Virus record (IMG/VR): IMGVR_UViG_3300032289_001775
Span: 1-49,265 of that record
Reading direction: 5' to 3' (one strand)
DNA from: a virus
Length of the DNA stretch: 49,265 bases
Positions within the stretch are counted from its first letter, which is position 1. Each line of letters opens with the position of its first letter. Shown here piece after piece: positions 25,076-33,570 of this stretch. Below the pieces are notes generated by a model. That model worked only from the letters and a program-made list of their open reading frames with translations, was not told the DNA's origin and made no database searches. The translations under genes and the position numbers were made by a program.

Positions 25076-25362
25076 GCCGCCACCGCCTGGGGCTTGCCCA
25101 GGAGCTCCAGGCGGTCGAGCCGCACGATGCTGTGCGCATGCTGCTCTTCGATCGGCCTCAAGGTGCTGATCACGCCAACGAGGCTGTCCTCGTCCATCGC
25201 TTCAAAACGCTCGATGTCGGCTTGCCGGTGCGCGTGGCACTCAACAACGAGCTCAGGCCGCTGGCCCTTGCCCTTGACGGTCAGCAGGAAGGAAACGTGG
25301 TCGGAGTGGCACTGCAGCCGTGAGGCGCGGCCGACGAGGGTAATAGAGGGGCGGTGGGGCAT
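25072..25362 (-). CDS. Hypothetical protein
   Basis: A 96-aa protein. The first half is beta-rich (ITLVGRASRLQCHSDHVSFL, VKGKGQRPELVVECHAHRQ) and could be an OB-like fold; the second half ends in RLDRLELLGKP. No family recognised. Location in the early operon suggests a DNA-metabolism accessory protein. Confidence 0.5.
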   Translation of the reverse strand: MPHRPSITLVGRASRLQCHSDHVSFLLTVKGKGQRPELVVECHAHRQADIERFEAMDEDSLVGVISTLRPIEEQHAHSIVRLDRLELLGKPQAVAA

Positions 25363-25414
25363 GGAACAGATGGCGATGGGATGGGTGCCGGATGGGCTCC
25401 GGCGGGCCTGCCGC

Positions 25415-25645
25415 TCAGGGCATCACGGCGACGGTGCGAGCGCCGGCCAGCGGTGAGCTGGGGTCGCTGGCGTGCCGGCGTGCCCAGCGCTTTGCCTCGG
25501 TGAACGTCATGCCGCCAGGGCTGAGCACGGTGTGGTCCAGGTAGTCGGCAGCGTTCTGCTTGCTCCAAGGGCAGAAGGCCCAGGAGCCGCGGCCCCGTGG
25601 CTTGCGGCCGTGCTCGCGGTAGTAGGTGGAGTCGAGGATGTCCAT
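25415..25645 (-). CDS. Hypothetical protein
   Basis: A 76-aa protein: STYYREHGRKPRGRGSWAFC, then PGGMTFTEAKRWARRHAS. It recalls small phage proteins of unknown role. It is the first gene downstream of palindrome site 3. The 51 bases between it and the next gene hold nothing I recognise. Confidence 0.5.
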   Translation of the reverse strand: MDILDSTYYREHGRKPRGRGSWAFCPWSKQNAADYLDHTVLSPGGMTFTEAKRWARRHASDPSSPLAGARTVAVMP

Positions 25646-25703
25646 GGCTGGTGGTGTGGAGCGCCCTCTCGGGCTGTGGTCACAACCTAGACCCCATTGC
25701 CGA

Positions 25704-26183
25704 TCATTCTGTCGGGTCGTAACAATCCGTCATATCCCAGGGACTGGCCGTCACCCGCCACCGCCCCAGCAGCACCTGATGGTGACCGTTCAGGAACGCG
25801 CCGAACGTGTTCTTGTTGATCTCCCGTCGCGCCGCCCACTCCCAGCGCTTGCTCACAGCCACCGCCAGGCTGGTCTGGGTCTTGATGTCGAACAGCCGCC
25901 ACCCAGGCTCGTCGTCGCCGCGCGGCTTGTCGCACTCGCGGCGCTTCACCCACCACACCCAGTTCCCGCCGGTGTTGCTGATCCGGCTGCGGCGCAACAG
26001 GCCCAGACGTTCCAGCTTCGTCAGCGAGCGGTTCAGTGACGCGCGATCCGTCCCCAACTGCTCGGCCAGCTCGCTCAGGTCGGCCCACCACCCGGGGCAC
26101 AGCTGCTCGACCTGCACCAGCACGAGCACCAGCTCGGCGCGGTGGCGCCGCCGCAGCGACGCCAGGAACGCAGGCTCGATCAC
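25704..26183 (-). CDS. Winged-helix regulator/replication protein
   Basis: A 159-aa protein from a GTG one base after the SSB stop. Residues about 5-75 form a winged helix: FLASLRRRHRAELVLVLVQV, then ADLSELAEQLGTDRASLNRS and LERLGLLRRSRIS. The C-terminal half (INKNTFGAFLNGHHQVLLGR) is unassigned. MarR/GntR-like architecture suits a transcription regulator; a replication-initiation role is also conceivable beside SSB. Palindrome site 3 lies in its 3' end. Confidence 0.65.
   Translation of the reverse strand: MIEPAFLASLRRRHRAELVLVLVQVEQLCPGWWADLSELAEQLGTDRASLNRSLTKLERLGLLRRSRISNTGGNWVWWVKRRECDKPRGDDEPGWRLFDIKTQTSLAVAVSKRWEWAARREINKNTFGAFLNGHHQVLLGRWRVTASPWDMTDCYDPTE
25719..25733. promoter_or_regulatory. 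Operator-like palindrome, site 3
   Basis: GTAACAATCCGTCAT, inside the 3' end of the winged-helix gene and 74 bp before the next minus-strand start (25645). Confidence 0.5.
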
Positions 26184-26184
26184 C

Positions 26185-26742
26185 TCAGAACGGGGGGTCG
26201 TCGAAGCTCTCGCCCGGTGCAGGGCCCTGGACCGGCGGCCGGTAGAGCGTCGCAGGGGGCTGGGCAGGCGCAGGGGCCGGGGCCGCATGCTGGGCTGGGG
26301 CCTCGGTCATGCCCTGCGCTGGCGGCTGGTAGGCCGGTGCAGCAGGTGCAGCAGGTGCAGGTGCAGGCGCAGGGGCGTCGGCAGGGGCCGCAGCCTGCGA
26401 CTCCATCCGCCGCCAGAACTCCACCGTCACGATCAGATCCAGTCGCTGCTCGCCATCCCGCGTCGTCCACCGGTTCGTTCTCACCCGGCCCATCACGTCC
26501 ACGCGGTCGCCCTTGCGGCACTGGTCCGCGAACTCCTCAGCACCGTTCTGGCCCCACACCTCAACCGTGAACCAGTCCGGCTCCTGGCCGTCGCCTTGCT
26601 TCTGCCCGGGCTTGTTGATCGCAATCCGACCACTCGCAACAGCCCTGCCGCCGTCGAGATACTTGATCGTCGGATCACTCCCCAGTCGCCCGATAAACCT
26701 GTGGCTGCTTGCACGCAGCACTGTCGCAATGATGTCGCTCAT
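26185..26742 (-). CDS. ssb: Single-stranded DNA-binding protein
   Basis: A 185-aa SSB. The OB-fold covers about residues 1-115: GRLGSDPTIKYLDGGRAVAS, then DWFTVEVWGQNGAEEFADQC and VDVMGRVRTNRW. A long Pro/Ala linker follows, ending in the acidic interaction tip SFDDPPF. It protects single strands during RecT annealing and replication, and it lies in the RecT operon next to the HTH/excisionase gene (ATGA overlap). Confidence 0.92.
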   Translation of the reverse strand: MSDIIATVLRASSHRFIGRLGSDPTIKYLDGGRAVASGRIAINKPGQKQGDGQEPDWFTVEVWGQNGAEEFADQCRKGDRVDVMGRVRTNRWTTRDGEQRLDLIVTVEFWRRMESQAAAPADAPAPAPAPAAPAAPAYQPPAQGMTEAPAQHAAPAPAPAQPPATLYRPPVQGPAPGESFDDPPF

Positions 26743-26957
26743 GTGGAAGGTTGTTGTGGTACTTGGTCTTTATCGCTCAGCAATTGATCACTGAGCTTTT
26801 CATACGCATGTATCCCCTCGATGGGATACAGAACTCGGCCCCCAACTCGAATGAATGGCGGGCCCTTGCCCGCATGGCGCCAGTTCGCCAATGTTTGATC
26901 AGCAAGTCGCCAACGATCGGCTAACTCCTTGCTGGTGAGATACGCACGCTGACCCAT
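26739..26957 (-). CDS. Excisionase-like HTH protein
   Basis: A 72-aa protein of the HTH_17/AlpA-excisionase type: YLTSKELADRWRLADQTLAN (residues about 6-25), then GKGPPFIRVGGRVLYPIEGI (wing). A strong AAGGAGG site stands 6 nt before the ATG. It could be the recombination directionality factor for the integrase or a Cox-like transcription switch. Its place in the early operon fits either. Confidence 0.75.
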   Translation of the reverse strand: MGQRAYLTSKELADRWRLADQTLANWRHAGKGPPFIRVGGRVLYPIEGIHAYEKLSDQLLSDKDQVPQQPST

Positions 26958-26968
26958 AAGCGGCCTCC

Positions 26969-27862
26969 TTAAAACGGGTCGTCCGCAGCAACGACCTCGG
27001 CCTCTACTGATTCATGGTTCACCTGCGAAGCTTGGGAAGTCTCATCCTCGCCAACCTCCTGCTCAGGCACAGCAACGCTCTGGCCTGACTGCCCAACAAT
27101 CTGCCGGTTCAGGTCCTCGACCGTCACCTGTGCCTCAATCATGGGCACAGCCGGCTCCTCGCTCACCACCACCGCCGGCACAATGCCCTGCGTCAGGGCA
27201 TTGTCGCTCTGCAGCACCTGGTCAAGGTCGTTGCTGCTCGGCAGACGCTTCGCCAACCTGCGGATGACGGTCTTCTTCGCCATCTCGCCCCACTCGCTGG
27301 CCCAGCACGCCTTCCCGATCCCCGTCGCCTTTGCGCGGATCTTCTCCACCTGCGCGAAGCTCATCACCTCGCGCTGGATGTCGCCGTCCCGGAACTTGGC
27401 GATGGCGTAGACCGCCACAGCCTTCGTCTGCTTGGCCAGGTTGGGCTTGTGGTGGATCCGCTCGTTGTCGCCCAGCTCGAACTCGAACTCGTCGCCCTCG
27501 TACACGACGTGGGCCCGGACGCTGCTGATCTCGCCGCTCAGGCGGATCTTCTTCAGGATGCCGCCCACCATCGGCAGGTAGGACACCGTCTTCAGGCCGG
27601 TGTCTCGGTTCTTGTAGACGCTCAGGCCGGCCTCCCGGCCGTCCAGCAGCAGCCCATCCTGCGCCGCCTTCATGCAGCTGCTGATCAGCGTCCGCCGGTC
27701 GGCCTCCAGAAGCTCCGGTTGCATCTGCACCGCCGTGACGATGGTGCGGATGAACCGCTCAGCAGGGATGGCCTGCGGCAGCGCCGTCTCGAACTCTCTG
27801 GTCATCCGGCCGAGGTCAGCTCGAAGCTGACTCACCTGGGCCGGTAGTTGAAGCTGTCCCAT
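26969..27862 (-). CDS. recT: RecT single-strand annealing protein
   Basis: A 297-aa RecT-family recombinase: FIRTIVTAVQMQPELLEADR, then LISSCMKAAQDGLLLDGREA, the YLPMVGGILKKIRLSGEI core (about residues 95-112), and WASEWGEMAKKTVIRRLAKR near 190. The C-terminal 70 residues are acidic and end in ADDPF, like an SSB tip. It anneals complementary strands produced by the neighbouring exonuclease. Confidence 0.94.
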   Translation of the reverse strand: MGQLQLPAQVSQLRADLGRMTREFETALPQAIPAERFIRTIVTAVQMQPELLEADRRTLISSCMKAAQDGLLLDGREAGLSVYKNRDTGLKTVSYLPMVGGILKKIRLSGEISSVRAHVVYEGDEFEFELGDNERIHHKPNLAKQTKAVAVYAIAKFRDGDIQREVMSFAQVEKIRAKATGIGKACWASEWGEMAKKTVIRRLAKRLPSSNDLDQVLQSDNALTQGIVPAVVVSEEPAVPMIEAQVTVEDLNRQIVGQSGQSVAVPEQEVGEDETSQASQVNHESVEAEVVAADDPF

Positions 27863-27897
27863 TGTTGCGATGCAGTCTCAATAAGGGTTGATGGTGG

Positions 27898-28710
27898 TCA
27901 GTCCCGGTTCCAAGCCGGCAGTTCGATCGGCTCCTGGATCTGGTCGCCGTAACCCGGCCAGGTGTTCGTCTCCCAGCACTCAGCCAGCCGGTCCATAGCG
28001 GCGCGGATCCGCCGGCGGCCCGCCTCGATCAGCGCTTCGCTGGCCGGATAGACCGCGACCCCATAGGGCCTGGTGTTCTCCACCACCAGGCTGAGGAACA
28101 TCTGCCCGCCCTGGGCGTCGAGGTTCCAGGCGGCCTGCACGTGGTAGTCGAGGTTGCTGATGCTCTTGGCGAACGCCTCGCGGCACGCATCCTGCGCCGT
28201 CTTCACGTCCACCACGATCCGCCGATCCCCGCTGTGCCAGTCCGGTCGGGTCTTGCACTCCAGTCCCGTCTCCGGGTCCGTCCAGGTGTAGCTCGCTTCC
28301 CGCCGGCCTGGGAGATCCAGCAGGAAGCGAGCAGCTGGGTGCTTCCGCACGGCATCAGCCATGCGGCGCACCTCGTCAGCGTCCTCGACGCTGAGCACGA
28401 TCTTCCCGGCCGACTCTTGCTCGAAGGCCGCGGCCAGCTCCTTCCCTGCCTTGGTGCGGCGGTCGAAGCTGTGCGGCGGCACAGCGATGGTGGCGTCCCA
28501 CAGCTGGGGCTCCAGGATCGCCGTGTGCAACGCCGTGCCCTTCAGCATGGCGTCGGTGGGGGGCTTCTTCACCCGGTCCTCGGCCAGGAACTGGTCGAAG
28601 TAGTGGAGGGGGGACCGCTTCAGGGTCTTGATCTGGCTCGGGCTGACGGCTTTCAGGTGGTGGTAGTCCTCGTTAGTGAGGTCAGGGTGGTAGACGAGTT
28701 TCGGAGGCAT
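27898..28710 (-). CDS. RecE-like/PDDEXK exonuclease
   Basis: A 270-aa exonuclease of the RecE C-terminal/PDDEXK type. Typical segments are VSPSQIKTLKRSPLHYFDQF near the N-terminus, AMLKGTALHTAILEP, and the nuclease core CKTRPDWHSGDRRIVVDVKT (Asp...Asp-Val-Lys), followed by YHVQAAWNLDAQ. The ATG at 28710 follows AGGAGG and overlaps a 22-codon leader ORF. It degrades one strand to feed RecT. Confidence 0.92.
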   Translation of the reverse strand: MPPKLVYHPDLTNEDYHHLKAVSPSQIKTLKRSPLHYFDQFLAEDRVKKPPTDAMLKGTALHTAILEPQLWDATIAVPPHSFDRRTKAGKELAAAFEQESAGKIVLSVEDADEVRRMADAVRKHPAARFLLDLPGRREASYTWTDPETGLECKTRPDWHSGDRRIVVDVKTAQDACREAFAKSISNLDYHVQAAWNLDAQGGQMFLSLVVENTRPYGVAVYPASEALIEAGRRRIRAAMDRLAECWETNTWPGYGDQIQEPIELPAWNRD

Positions 28711-28778
28711 CAGCGGCCCTCCTGGGGGATGGCCAGAAGCTGTTCCATCTGTGAATAGCGGGGGTCGCTCCGAACCAT
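28710..28778 (-). CDS. 22-aa leader ORF before the exonuclease
   Basis: MVRSDPRYSQMEQLLAIPQE plus two residues, ending in TGATG with the exonuclease start. A purine-rich GGGAGGGAGG lies just upstream, so it is likely translated. It may be a coupling leader rather than a functional peptide. Confidence 0.4.
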   Translation of the reverse strand: MVRSDPRYSQMEQLLAIPQEGR

Positions 28779-28819
28779 AATGGCCTCCCTCCCCATCCCG
28801 CACCCTCCCGCTTGATCCC

Positions 28820-28834
28820 GTAACATACTGTCAC
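28820..28834. promoter_or_regulatory. Operator-like palindrome, site 4
   Basis: GTAACATACTGTCAC lies between the two divergent early operons and overlaps the -35 position of the rightward promoter. This is the best-placed copy for a repressor binding site. Confidence 0.65.
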
Positions 28835-28858
28835 AAAGCATTGATTTCGCGAGATAAT
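28830..28858 (+). promoter_or_regulatory. Early rightward promoter candidate
   Basis: GTCACA (28830-28835, 4 of 6 with TTGACA), 17 bases, then GATAAT (28853-28858). The predicted start would be about 40 nt before the helicase ATG. The -35 lies in palindrome site 4. Confidence 0.5.
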
Positions 28859-28904
28859 CTGCCATCCTTCTCCCTACGTCAACCGCTAACCTCCCGCCTC
28901 TCGC

Positions 28905-30377
28905 ATGGTCGTCCTCAGGCCTTTCCAGGCCAATGCAACCGAAGACATCCGCCACGCCTTCAGGCTCGGCCATCGCTCCGTCCTGTTCGTCCTCCCCACC
29001 GGCGGCGGCAAGACCTTCACCTTCGTCTACATCGCCGAGCGCGCTGCAGCCCGCGGCAACCGCACCCTTATCCTCGTCCACCGCCAGGAGCTGGTCGATC
29101 AGACCTCACGCTCGCTCCACTCCATCGGCTGCCAGCACGGCGTCATCGCCTCCGGCTACCGCATGGACCTCCGCTGCCACGTTCAGGTGGCCTCCGTGCA
29201 GACCCTCGTCGGCCGCCTGCACCTCATCCCACCCGACTGGTTCGGCCTGATCGTCGTCGACGAAGCCCACCACGCCGTCGCTGGCACCTGGGCCACCATC
29301 CTGGCCGCCATGCCCAACGCACGGATCCTCGGGGTCACCGCCACCGCAGAGCGCCTCGACGGCCGCGGCCTGGGTGGTCAGTTCGAGGTCATGATCCTGG
29401 GCCCTGACCCGGGCTGGCTCACCGACGAAGGCTTCCTCACCAGGGCGAAGATCTACAGCCCGCCAGGCCTCGACCTCTCGATGATCAAGCGGAAGGACAG
29501 CCGCAAGGGCCGCGACGAGGCCGGCGACATCCTCCGCCAGCAACAGTTCATGGGCGATGCCGTCACCCACTACCGCCGCACCATCCAGCCCGTGCACAAC
29601 GGCACGGCCATCGCCTTCACCCCCAACCTGCCCGTCGCCACCACCCTCTGCGACGCCTTCAGGGAGGCCGGCATCCCCGCCGCCGTCATCGACGGCAAGG
29701 TTCACCGCGGCGTGCGCCGGCGCATGATCACCGACCTGGGCGACGGCACCCTCAAGGTGCTCGTCTCAGTCGACGTGATCTCCGAGGGCACCGACATCCC
29801 CTCCGTCAGCGGTGCGATCCTCTACCGCCCCACCGACAGCCTCACCCTGTTCCTGCAGCAGTGCGGCCGGGTGCTCAGACCCGTCTACGCCTCCGGCTAC
29901 GACCTCGACACCACCGAGGGCCGCATGGCTGCGATCGCCAACGGCGGCAAGCCCTTCGCCGTCATCAACGACCACGTCGGCAACACCTACATCGGCGACA
30001 TCCCCAAGCACGGCACACCCACCGACCACCGCGAGTGGTCCCTTAACGGCCGTAAGGCACGGGAGGTGCCCGAGTCCTCAGCGCCGCCCATCAAGATCTG
30101 CCCCGCCTGCTGCTCGCAGATCCCGGCCGCCGCCAACCCATGCCCAGAGTGCGGCCACACCTTCGAGCAGCCGAAGCGCGAGATGAAGGTGGTCGAGGGC
30201 GACCTGCAGGAGCTGAATCCGGCACTGGAGCGCCGCCAGCTTCGCCGCGAGGAGGCCCAGGCCCGCACCCGCGAGGAGCTCGAGGCCATCGCCCGAGATC
30301 GCGGCTATAAGCCAGGCTGGGTCGATCACAAGCTCCGAGCACGAGGTCAGCGTCATGCCCAGGCGGCGTTCCGATGA
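28905..30377 (+). CDS. SF2 DNA helicase (DEAH)
   Basis: A 490-aa superfamily 2 helicase. Motifs in order: Q-like RPFQANATEDI, Walker A VLPTGGGKTFTF (about 29-40), Ia LVHRQELVDQ, II VVDEAHH (about 119-125), III GVTATAERLDG, IV AIAFTPNLPVA, V VSVDVISEGTDIP and VI FLQQCGRVLRP. The last 110 residues add a CxxC...CxxC zinc ribbon (CPACCSQIPAAANPCPECGH) and a helical tail. Similar helicases open phage replication operons next to VRR-NUC and primase genes. Confidence 0.92.
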   Translation: MVVLRPFQANATEDIRHAFRLGHRSVLFVLPTGGGKTFTFVYIAERAAARGNRTLILVHRQELVDQTSRSLHSIGCQHGVIASGYRMDLRCHVQVASVQTLVGRLHLIPPDWFGLIVVDEAHHAVAGTWATILAAMPNARILGVTATAERLDGRGLGGQFEVMILGPDPGWLTDEGFLTRAKIYSPPGLDLSMIKRKDSRKGRDEAGDILRQQQFMGDAVTHYRRTIQPVHNGTAIAFTPNLPVATTLCDAFREAGIPAAVIDGKVHRGVRRRMITDLGDGTLKVLVSVDVISEGTDIPSVSGAILYRPTDSLTLFLQQCGRVLRPVYASGYDLDTTEGRMAAIANGGKPFAVINDHVGNTYIGDIPKHGTPTDHREWSLNGRKAREVPESSAPPIKICPACCSQIPAAANPCPECGHTFEQPKREMKVVEGDLQELNPALERRQLRREEAQARTREELEAIARDRGYKPGWVDHKLRARGQRHAQAAFR

Positions 30378-30747
30378 AGGTGCAGTTTCAGCAGACATCG
30401 CTCTGGCGTTCGGCCATGGTGACTGTCGTGTGTTCCGCAACAACGTCGGCGGTCTCTACGCCAAGGACGGTCGCTTCGTCGCCTATGGCCTCGGTTCGAT
30501 GGGCGGCAAAATCTTCAACGGCACCCTCGACTGGATCGGCTGGCGCACCATCACCATCACGCCCCAGATGGTCGGCCACCGCATCGCCGTCTTCGCCGCC
30601 ATCGACGCCAAGGATCTCGCCAAGGCAAGATCCGAGCAGATCACCTTCACCGGCAACGTCCTCGCAGCTGGCGGCCTGGCCGGCTTCGCTCACAACGTCG
30701 ACGAGGCACGCGCCATCCTCTACCCCCCGCACCTGCCGCCTTCGTAA
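30355..30747 (+). CDS. VRR-NUC nuclease
   Basis: A 130-aa stand-alone VRR-NUC protein, probably a Holliday-junction/branched DNA nuclease. Core elements: CRVFRNNVGGLYA, then NGTLDWIGWRTITITPQMVG and AVFAAIDAKDLAKARSEQIT, followed by GGLAGFAHNVDEARAIL. The usual acidic-x-Lys motif EVK reads DAK here (Asp84, Lys86), a conservative change. It overlaps the helicase by 23 bp, the common arrangement. Confidence 0.88.
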   Translation: MPRRRSDEGAVSADIALAFGHGDCRVFRNNVGGLYAKDGRFVAYGLGSMGGKIFNGTLDWIGWRTITITPQMVGHRIAVFAAIDAKDLAKARSEQITFTGNVLAAGGLAGFAHNVDEARAILYPPHLPPS

Positions 30748-30760
30748 CAGCCTGTTACGA
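30742..30760. promoter_or_regulatory. Operator-like palindrome, site 5
   Basis: A perfect palindrome with 8-bp arms: TCGTAACA-GCC-TGTTACGA. It includes the stop codon of the VRR-NUC gene and stands 58 bp before the next start. A TACTCT at 30789-30794 could be the matching -10. Confidence 0.65.
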
Positions 30761-30817
30761 CGCACCTGCGGCCGGCGCCCGGCGACCGTACTCTGCGAGG
30801 GCACACCACTGCACGCC

Positions 30818-31054
30818 ATGTCCTTCACGCCCGAAACCGCGCTTCACCGCCTTCGCAAGCTCTACCGCGACGCACACCACTGCGACCCCGCTTCCGACGA
30901 GCTCATGCTCGCCTGGGCCGAGAAGCCTGAGCTCTGGGCCGAGCACAAGATCCGCTTCGGCGGCTGGGGCTTCCTCGTCACCGAAGCAACCGTCCGCGAA
31001 GCCAAGCAGCTCCACCGCCGCGCCACCGCGCACCTTCAGGAGCCCGCCGCATGA
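30818..31054 (+). CDS. Hypothetical protein
   Basis: A 78-aa helical protein: ALHRLRKLYRDAHHCDPASD, then WAEHKIRFGGWGFLVTEATV. No family recognised. It follows palindrome site 5 and overlaps the next small gene by 4 bp. Confidence 0.55.
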   Translation: MSFTPETALHRLRKLYRDAHHCDPASDELMLAWAEKPELWAEHKIRFGGWGFLVTEATVREAKQLHRRATAHLQEPAA

Positions 31055-31233
31055 ACGCCGCTCCGCTCGTCTTCCCCTACACCGTCACCGCACACCGCAA
31101 AGGTGAGGAGCCCATCCACATCGGGCTGCTTGCTCGCGGCCCAGCAGACGCCATCACAACAGCCCAGGAGCTCTTCCCAAACCGACTGATCTCCACCGCC
31201 ATCATTCAACCTGACTGGGACGACCCAGCATGA
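31051..31233 (+). CDS. Hypothetical protein
   Basis: A 60-aa protein, probably a small alpha/beta fold: FPYTVTAHRKGEEPIHIGLL, then ARGPADAITTAQELFPNRLI. The pattern recalls small phage proteins beside primases. Function unknown. Confidence 0.5.
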   Translation: MNAAPLVFPYTVTAHRKGEEPIHIGLLARGPADAITTAQELFPNRLISTAIIQPDWDDPA

Positions 31234-31249
31234 TTGAGGGCACCTGAGC

Positions 31250-33529
31250 ATGGCCGACCTGCTCCAGGAGCTCGATCGGCTCCCAGACCACTGGGCGTTC
31301 GTCGCGATCGGCCCCAACAAGCGCCCCTACATCAAGGACTGGGACTGGGCAGAGCAGCCCATGACCAAGGCCCAGATGGCCGCCGAGATCACCGCCGGCC
31401 GCGCACAGGCCATCGGTGTCGTGGCCGGCCCGGCATCCGGCGTTCTCTTCGTCGATCACGACGGCATCTCCGCCACCGCGCAGCTGGAGCGACTAGGCAT
31501 CCCCCTCCGCTCCCTCCCCAAGTCCTGGGCGATGACCTCAGGCCGCGACGGGCGCTTCCAGATCATCTACACCGTCCCCGAGGAGTTTTGGCCCGCCCTC
31601 CGCAACCGCCGCTACTGGCACACAGGCGACCCTGACCCCGCCACCGGCAAGCCCACGAAGGTGCTCGGCCCTGATGGCAAGGCCGAGCAGATCGACCTTC
31701 GCTGGGCACGTCACTACTCCGTCGTCGCCGGCCGCCACCCCGAGACATCCGGCTACCGCTGGCTCAAGGGCCGCGGCCCTGGTGAACAGGAGCTGGCCGC
31801 CGCACCCATTGAGCTGATCGAGCTGCTCCTCGAGGAACAGCAGCTGCAGCCAGACCCCACACCACTCCTCAGCACCGCACCGGTCCCACGACCAGCACCA
31901 CCAGGCCCCGGGCCCACCACAGGCCCGCTGCCGCTGCTCGACTTCGTCTGCAAGAGCTCCCGCGAGCTCATCGACTCCGGCGGCACCCCAGGCAGCTGGA
32001 ACGATGACCAGCTCAAGCTCGCCCTCGATCTGCGCGGCACGGAGGAATGGCTGCGCTCCCAAGGCCACCAGCCCGACATCACCGCCTCCCAGGCCTTCGC
32101 CCTCCACATCCAGGCTGCATCAGCCAAGGCCCGGGACTTCGACGAGCGCAAGGCATGGCGACGCTTTGATGGTGCCGACGGCCGCACACCCAGGCCATCC
32201 ACACCCAAAGACAAGCTCCACGAGCGCCTGCGCTTCCATACCAGGCACTCCCTGCCACTCCTCCCCCCCAGGCCCAAGGGCGCAGACCAGCAGGCCGAGC
32301 CCTGCCCCCCCAGCTTCCAGCCTCCTACCCAGCCCGCCCAGCAGGCTCAGCAGCCCCAGCAGCAGGCCTATGCCCCCTCCCTCGGCAAGCCCATCAAGCT
32401 CGAGGCCGCTGAGGTGCTCGCCATGCTCCGCGACCAGGCCGCTGGCGGCAGGCTCCGGTTCAACACCTTCACCCAGCTCATCGAGCTCGATGGCGCCGTC
32501 CTCGAGGGCCCAGAGCGCTTCTACCTCACCCTCGCAGACCAGGGCTTCAAGGTCGCCAAGGACACCGCCCTCGACTGCCTCATCCAGGTGGCGCGCGAGA
32601 ACCTCTACGACCCCGTTCGCCTGTACCTCGAACACGTAGAGGCCACAGTCCAGCCGTCCTACATCGGCGGCCTGGCAACTGCCTACCTCAGGCCCGATGA
32701 CGCCTCACTGGGCGAGCCCACCCTTTACGACCACATGCTGAAGGCCACCCTCATCGCCGCCTGCCGCCGCGCCTTCGAGCCGGGCTGCAAGCACGACGAG
32801 GCATGCGTCCTCACCGGCGGCCAGCGCCTTCGCAAATCCTCCTTCTGGAAGGCACTCGGTGGCCCCTTCTTCGACGACTCCCTCGGCGACCTGAGCACCA
32901 AGGACGACCTTATGGTGCTCCACCGCTCCTGGATCATGGAGTGGGCCGAGCTCGACCAGATCACCTCCAAGAAACACGCCGGCCAGATCAAGGCCTTCCT
33001 CTCACGCGCCAGCGACACCTTCCGCGTCCCCTACGGCAAGGCCACCGAATCCTTCCCACGGCGCGGCATCATAGTCGGCTCTGCCAACCGCCAGCACGGC
33101 CTCCTGGTCGACGACGAGAACCGCCGCTTCTGGATCATCCCCGTCACCCGCACCAAGGCCAACCCGATCGACACCGGCACCCTCATGGCTGAGCGCGACG
33201 CCATCTGGGCTGGCGCGATGGCAGCCTTTCGCGCTGGCGAGCCCAACAACCTCCCCCACCAGCTCCTCGACCAGATCGACCAGGAGAACGAGGCCTACGT
33301 CATCACCAACCCGTGGGAGCCAGCGATCGCCCAGTGGCTGGCGCAGCGGATGCCGGGCGAACCCATCACCACCGAGGGCATCCTCAAGCACGCCATCGAG
33401 AAGCCGACTGAGCGCCAGACCCGCGCCGATCAGATGGCCGTGGCCGACATCCTCCGCAGCCTCGGCTACGAGCGCCGCAGGGCCATGGTCGCTGGCGAGA
33501 GGGCCTGGCGCTGGTATCCGATCAGCTGA
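31250..33529 (+). CDS. PrimPol-VapE primase-helicase
   Basis: A 759-aa protein. The N-terminal third is a primase-polymerase domain: GVVAGPASGVLFVDHDG (the DxD metal site, about residues 55-71), then RFQIIYTVPEEFW and LRWARHYSVVAGRHP. A Pro/Gln linker (about 350-390) leads to a VapE-type P-loop domain: LTGGQRLRKSSFWKALGG (about 520-537), DDLMVLHRSWIMEWAELDQI, and RGIIVGSANRQHGLLVDDEN. The P-loop reads RKS instead of GKS. It probably primes and unwinds phage DNA at the origin. Confidence 0.88.
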   Translation: MADLLQELDRLPDHWAFVAIGPNKRPYIKDWDWAEQPMTKAQMAAEITAGRAQAIGVVAGPASGVLFVDHDGISATAQLERLGIPLRSLPKSWAMTSGRDGRFQIIYTVPEEFWPALRNRRYWHTGDPDPATGKPTKVLGPDGKAEQIDLRWARHYSVVAGRHPETSGYRWLKGRGPGEQELAAAPIELIELLLEEQQLQPDPTPLLSTAPVPRPAPPGPGPTTGPLPLLDFVCKSSRELIDSGGTPGSWNDDQLKLALDLRGTEEWLRSQGHQPDITASQAFALHIQAASAKARDFDERKAWRRFDGADGRTPRPSTPKDKLHERLRFHTRHSLPLLPPRPKGADQQAEPCPPSFQPPTQPAQQAQQPQQQAYAPSLGKPIKLEAAEVLAMLRDQAAGGRLRFNTFTQLIELDGAVLEGPERFYLTLADQGFKVAKDTALDCLIQVARENLYDPVRLYLEHVEATVQPSYIGGLATAYLRPDDASLGEPTLYDHMLKATLIAACRRAFEPGCKHDEACVLTGGQRLRKSSFWKALGGPFFDDSLGDLSTKDDLMVLHRSWIMEWAELDQITSKKHAGQIKAFLSRASDTFRVPYGKATESFPRRGIIVGSANRQHGLLVDDENRRFWIIPVTRTKANPIDTGTLMAERDAIWAGAMAAFRAGEPNNLPHQLLDQIDQENEAYVITNPWEPAIAQWLAQRMPGEPITTEGILKHAIEKPTERQTRADQMAVADILRSLGYERRRAMVAGERAWRWYPIS

Positions 33530-33570
33530 GCTGCCCCTCCTCCCACTTGATGCCCCCATGCCGAAACGCA

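Noticed and set aside
30742-30760. NtcA-type site GTA-N8-TAC
   Set aside because: The spacing is N9 and the symmetry extends to TCGTAACA/TGTTACGA, which fits the phage's own palindrome family better.
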